The translations under genes and the position numbers were made by a program. From the NCBI GenBank assembly GCA_021464525.1, contig JADRCO010000121.1, positions 1-51,563 of the forward strand: a DNA stretch of 51,563 bases. The letters are read 5' to 3'. Of the stretch, positions 46,954 to 51,563 are shown piece after piece. Every line of letters begins with the position of its first letter. The first letter of the stretch is position 1. The notes beneath the pieces were generated by a model that was not told the DNA's origin, ran no database searches, and was given only the letters and a program-made list of their open reading frames with translations. The DNA is from Rhizophagus sp. LPA8_4_AMF (Eukaryota; Glomeromycota; Glomeromycetes; Glomerales; Glomeraceae).

Positions 46954-49472
46954 ATGTAATTGAGAAATTTTATATGGCTTGCTAACTGATTGGGTTGTTA
47001 TATTAGAGACTTTTATCGAGGTTTTTTGGTTTTATTTTTTTTTTTTTATATAAGTCATAAGTCATTATTTATTAAACGTATATTCTTAAATAATTATATT
47101 TATACTACATTCACATATATATATACATACAATATATATAAGGCACTTTAACTGATATGTTAAGATAATGATGGTATTGAATCACCATTCCATTCAGAAC
47201 TTTTATTGGAATATATAGTTTAAATGAATTGTTAATAATAAAAAAAATAACTTATTATAAATATAACTTCTGAAAGTCTGATTTATTTTTAATTGCAGTC
47301 AACTCTCTCTAAGTGCACTCTCCTTGAAACCATAATGAAAATTTGAAAAAACGTGCATTTAGAGAGGGTGTGTATTTAGAGAGAGAAATTTTATATGAAC
47401 TCTATATACTTGGGACTTAGTAAGAGGGTGCATTTAGAGAAAAATATATAATACATGCACTTAGATAGAGTGCACTTAGAGAGATTTGACTGTATATATA
47501 ATATATTATTAATACCATTTTGGTAAAAAAAAAGCTATTTTATAGGAAGTTGTATTTACTAATTTTACTTGCTCAAGATTTTACTTTACAAAATATAATT
47601 ATTTACATTCTTGTTTTTTTTTATATACAATTAAATCAATTATAGGTAATATATATAATATTTTTTTAACAAAATTCTAAAAATTAAATTTAAAAAGTAA
47701 AAATAAAGCTATAATTAACTTTAAATTTTAAAGTATTATATATAGATTTATATATTACTTCCTTTTATTATGATTGGATTGCATACTTTTTTTTACTAAA
47801 ATTGAGTAGTATTAAAAATTTCCAATTACTAAAACTTTAACATTTAATTATTACTTAAATTTTTGATCAGAAAAAAAAAATGTTAAATTACTTAATTCCA
47901 AATAAATACATGGATTTTTCTATACAACTTGTATAATGTATATATATATTAAAATTAATAAAAAATAATAAAATAAAATAATTTTAATACTTATATAATA
48001 ATCGATCTGTAAATACTTTTTATTATTTAAAAAAATTATTTAATTAGGGTTTTACTAAAAATCACCAGTAGTAATTATTACCATTTACCAGTATAATATA
48101 TAAGGAGGATAATAGGATTTGGCTATTAAAATAAAAATGTGATGACAAATTTCATAGTAATCACGTGATAAACTTACATATATATAAAATACATAGTATA
48201 AATGCTTTATATTTATTAATGATATCTTTATTTTAAAACCAACTTGTTAAAATATACTAATTTTATTCATTTTGATTATATAAGTTTAAAATATAAAATT
48301 ACTACTGATTAAATAATAAATAATATAAAATTATATAAATGAAATTATATATTATTTTAACTTATTTCACCTTTTAAAAATAAATTCTAATTTTAAATAC
48401 TAATTAATACATTTCAATTTATTGCAATTTATAGATGTTCAAATACGATAAAATAATAATAAAAAAAAAAGAAAGCATCATTTGATGCAATCTTAAAATA
48501 ATAAATTGCTAAAAAACAAGATATATAGCATTGTATTATTTATTTGATACCCAGATTTATTGCACAAAATTTATGATACATTTGATTTATTGATATTTTA
48601 GAGTACAAAAAAAATTAGAATTTTTCCCAGATCGGAGATTATCGATAGGCAAATTAGGTATCGATCATAAACTTTTTTATTTAATTAAATAAAAAACATC
48701 GTTCCGGTAAAATACACAACGCATTTATTTTTGATTTCATAAAGATTAATGTTTCAAATGTTAGGGAAAACAAAAGTATTTATTGGTAATCCATATCATG
48801 CCTTAATTTTTCAAGTAAAAAGCTTTATGCAAATTGTGAATTTATATTGGACAATTTATGATAATTCTCTAAATCAATGATTGACATGATTGACAAATAG
48901 TATTTTTGTGAATATTGTTTGCAGATACGGGAGATAAAAGTATTGGTTAAATTATTTTGTTATACATTTGTACCTGCATATATTTAATTTAAATATTTCT
49001 TCTCGGAGGCAATTATCACTGACAAGTTTTTATCGATATTAAATTTTCTCACGACTCCTTAATATAGTCCTTTTTTTTCTGAAAAACCAAAAATAATTAG
49101 GGGAAAGATAGGAGTGCCCAAGTGATTGGAATAAGGGAATTTCATAAAAATTTGATTGTTTGTTTTTTAATCAGTTGGTCTCACGCTCATGTCATGCATG
49201 TAAATAATAAGTCATTGAATTTTTGGTTCTTAGCTGTTAGGTATGTTTGAAATAAAAGTTAAAAACATTATTCACATGTAATTTTCGACCCTATTCGATC
49301 ATAGTAAATCCTGACTTCCTTAATTACGAATCATTATTTCCAAAAAAAGATAATAGATATTATTAATCAGGAGACGAATCATTTTTTTTTCATTATTATA
49401 TAAATACTTTCCCGTTCAATCACTTGAAAAAAAAAATTCTTTTCAAATTATTCATCTTTATTATTTATTACT
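46954..49472. other. 2.5-kb gene-poor intergenic region
   Basis: Very A/T-rich. It holds the MITE-like element at 47296-47492, many near-homopolymer patches and a TCACGTGA palindrome (48161-48168). No coding frame of note is found on either strand. TATAAATA at 49398-49405 lies about 70 bp before the ceramidase ATG and is a likely TATA box. Confidence 0.6.
47296..47492. mobile_element. 197-bp MITE with ~26-bp terminal inverted repeats
   Basis: The left end CAGTCAACTCTCTCTAAGTG, running on to CACTCT, pairs with the right end AGAGTGCACTTAGAGAGATT, running on to TGACTG, with a single mismatch over 26 bp. The interior repeats the sub-terminal word TGCATTTAGAGAG several times (about 47354-47440, and as TGCACTTAGA at 47455). 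CAGT-type ends are typical of pogo/Tigger-like elements (family knowledge). It lacks any transposase frame. Right flank TATA; left flank TG, so a TA target-site duplication is not intact. Confidence 0.8.
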
Positions 49473-50864
49473 ATGGATTACAACAATAATAATTCAGTAG
49501 AAGGATTTTGGGGAAAACCAACTTCAACAGGTAAAAATTATCCTTTTTTTTTACCAATTTCACAATAAATTACTAATTGTAAAATTGTGTTCACTGTATA
49601 ATAAATAAAACAGTCGGTAAGTTCATATTTAAATTGTTTTCTCCTCACTTTTGAATAGACTAATAATTTTTTCCCATTTATTGATCAATAGATTGGTGTG
49701 AAAAAAATTATGATGTTACACATTATATCGCAGAATTCTTTAATACATTATCATCACTTTGTATGATAAGTGCTGGTATATTTGGTATAATAATGCATTC
49801 TAAAGGATTTGAATTGCGTTACACTATTGCATTTGTTTCGTAAGTGTCAATAATAATATCTTCCTTTCCTTCTCACTGAGATTGTTAATTCTTTTCATTA
49901 AATTCTTTACCGACTTCTTTCCCATGAAAATAATAATAGTATAATTGTGGTCGGAATAGGATCAATATTATTTCATGGAACATTGTTATTTTCATTACAA
50001 TTGTTTGATGAAATACCAATGATGTTTTGCGTATTAATACTTTTATATAATGTGGTTGAAAATAAATCACAAAAAAAATTTGGCATTTGGTTTCCATTAT
50101 TATTGATCTGTTGGGGTGTTGGCATAACTTCTGTTATGATTGGTTCTGGTAAAGAATATGATAACGAATTTATGCAAGATATAGAATTTTACGTATTTCA
50201 AGGTAAAAAAACTATTTTTTTCTTTCAAATTTTGATGTGGCGCAGTATAATTAAATTTCTTTTTTCTTCTTTATCATAAATCTCACGAAGGAACCTTCGT
50301 CATTACTTCAATAATTGTTTATATACATACGATATTAATCGTATTAAATCCTGACGGTGATCCCGCTGTTACTAAACTTTGGTTATTAGGAAGCGCAGTA
50401 TTTTTATTTGGTTATATTGGTTGGCATATTGATTTACATTTTTGTCCAGTTGTAAATCAATTACCTCTCTATTTACCAAATCCTCAATTACACGCATGGT
50501 GGTAAATATCAAGAATGAGTGGGGTGTTTCTTTTAAAGAATGCATTTTTTTTTCTTTTAAAATTTTTCTCTTCTTTTTTAACTTTTACTACTCTTTTTAT
50601 TTTCGTAAAATTAATAGGCACTTGACAGCATCTTATGGTTCATATATATTATGCGTATTGGTTACTTATGAGAGAACAAAAATATTAGGTAAAAAACCTA
50701 CGCTTAAATGGATTTTTAATATTTTACCTTTCGTTCGATTATCGTTACATAATACAAATAAAAATGATAAAAAGAGATTATTTAAGAATAAAAAAGAATT
50801 GCTGTATGATGATGAGAATGAACAACTAGATGAAAAAGTTCCTTTATTAAAAGATGAAAATTAG
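49473..50864 (+). CDS. alkaline ceramidase (ACER/Ypc1/Ydc1 family)
   Basis: Five exons in phase (49473-49530, 49692-49839, 49940-50202, 50291-50501, 50618-50864) give 308 residues. The family are seven-helix ER/Golgi membrane amidases that hydrolyse ceramide to a sphingoid base and fatty acid. Visible: WGKPTSTDWCEKNYDVT then YIAEFFNTLSSLCM at the start, the SILFHGTLLF block with Ser and a zinc-ligand His, FDEIPMMF with the conserved Asp, GWHIDLHFC, and HAWWHLTASYGSY with the last two zinc-ligand His (HxxxH). Multiple hydrophobic segments run between. The C-terminal cytosolic tail is basic then acidic (DEKVPLLKDEN). An acidic dileucine-like EKVPLL is seen in the tail. It cannot be told whether it prefers phyto- or dihydroceramide. 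Confidence 0.95.
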
Positions 50865-51563
50865 TTAATTTTTAAAAAAAAAGCAGGAAGGATAATATAA
50901 ATATAATTACGTAATTTTTTCTTATTTTATTAATAGAGGAAGTATATATCATATTTTTTAAATTTATTATTTACCTTAATATAGCAAAAAACAAGTTAAT
51001 CAAAATAAAAGAATAAACCACTTGTTTTTGTTTTTATATATTGAAACTCAATACCGTATTCTTCTTTTTTCACATTATTAATTAATATCATGAAATTTCT
51101 TGATTAATCTAATCATATAAGTAAAAACGCATAATAAACACTACCGATGATTTGACCGAATTATAAAAAAAAAGGGATGATTAACAGGACCCAGAAATAT
51201 ATATATAGGGGTCAGGTGGCGAAAAATTTTTTTACTATGAGCTGTACGCAGAGACTTAGTACGCATAATTGACACCTGATATTAAAAATCCTACAAAAAT
51301 ACGCAAATAAAATTTCAGACATTAAGTTCATATTAATTATTTTACCATGACTTCTATATTATTTATAAAACCAAATACTAATGTGAAAAAATGAAATTTA
51401 TAATATTTTTCAAAATAGTCAAAATTTCACTTCCCAACCCTTAGAAATTTCCTTGAATTAATACTAAATATAAGTACGTACAGTGAATATATTATCGCAG
51501 TTTTCGAATTACTGAGAACTGCACCTTATTGATCAATTATAATAAAAAAGAATCGAAAACACC
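50865..51563. other. intergenic at right edge
   Basis: About 700 bp with no coding frame. Near 51209-51275 a short inverted pair (TCAGGTG and CACCTGA) flanks ~55 bases, perhaps a decayed small inverted-repeat element. Confidence 0.5.

Overview
This is a fungal nuclear window. It is very AT-rich, its genes are dense in short GT-AG introns (mostly 50-110 bp), and its intergenic DNA is low-complexity A/T sequence, decayed repeats and gene remnants. These traits, plus an F-box/leucine-rich-repeat gene, a decayed ABCA-type transporter and a decayed protein-kinase fragment, fit a Glomeromycotina (arbuscular mycorrhizal, Rhizophagus-like) genome. The organism assignment is inference from style and gene content; no marker gene proves it. 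I saw no rRNA, tRNA or CRISPR array.

Layout. Positions 1-6224 hold no gene I can support: a poly-T edge, microsatellites, a 38-bp tandem repeat, and a degenerate ~330-bp repeat array (3360-4850) with a MITE-like insertion in its last copy. Next come an F-box gene (6225-7763, -), a SAM-domain tail-anchored protein (8494-9405, +), a Vps38/UVRAG/Atg14-family gene (10441-12572, -), galactose-1-phosphate uridylyltransferase (12854-14087, +), a ubiquitin-like/BAG co-chaperone (14546 to ~15516, -), a fused 4-amino-4-deoxychorismate synthase (16427-19541, +), a very large VPS10/sortilin receptor (19974-28720, +, about 32 exons, three VPS10 modules) and VAC14 (30194-34031, +). From 34 to 40 kb lies a gene graveyard with an ABCA-transporter pseudogene and nuclease/kinase-like remnants. 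The right part carries a CCDC12/Cwf18 splicing factor (40052-40800, -), a divergent Myb-like plus CCHC zinc-knuckle protein (41077-43985, +), amidophosphoribosyltransferase ADE4 (44465-46953, +), a gene-poor stretch with a 197-bp inverted-repeat MITE, and an alkaline ceramidase (49473-50864, +).

I rebuilt exon chains by hand from splice signals and reading phase. For VPS38, GALT, ABZ1, VPS10, VAC14, CWF18, the Myb gene, ADE4 and the ceramidase, the exon lengths add up to an intact frame. The N-terminus of the BAG protein is open.

How the genes relate. Three genes within 24 kb act in one endosome-vacuole pathway: a Vps34-complex subunit (PI3P production), the VPS10 cargo receptor that depends on PI3P and retromer, and Vac14 (scaffold of the PI(3,5)P2 kinase complex). 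ADE4 opens purine synthesis and the ADC synthase feeds folate synthesis, whose one-carbon units serve purine synthesis. Points worth a second look are the triple-VPS10 receptor, two GC-AG introns, a 12-nt microexon, a possible membrane anchor on the BAG protein, T(n)A(n) palindromes recurring in introns, and CACGTG boxes in several promoters.
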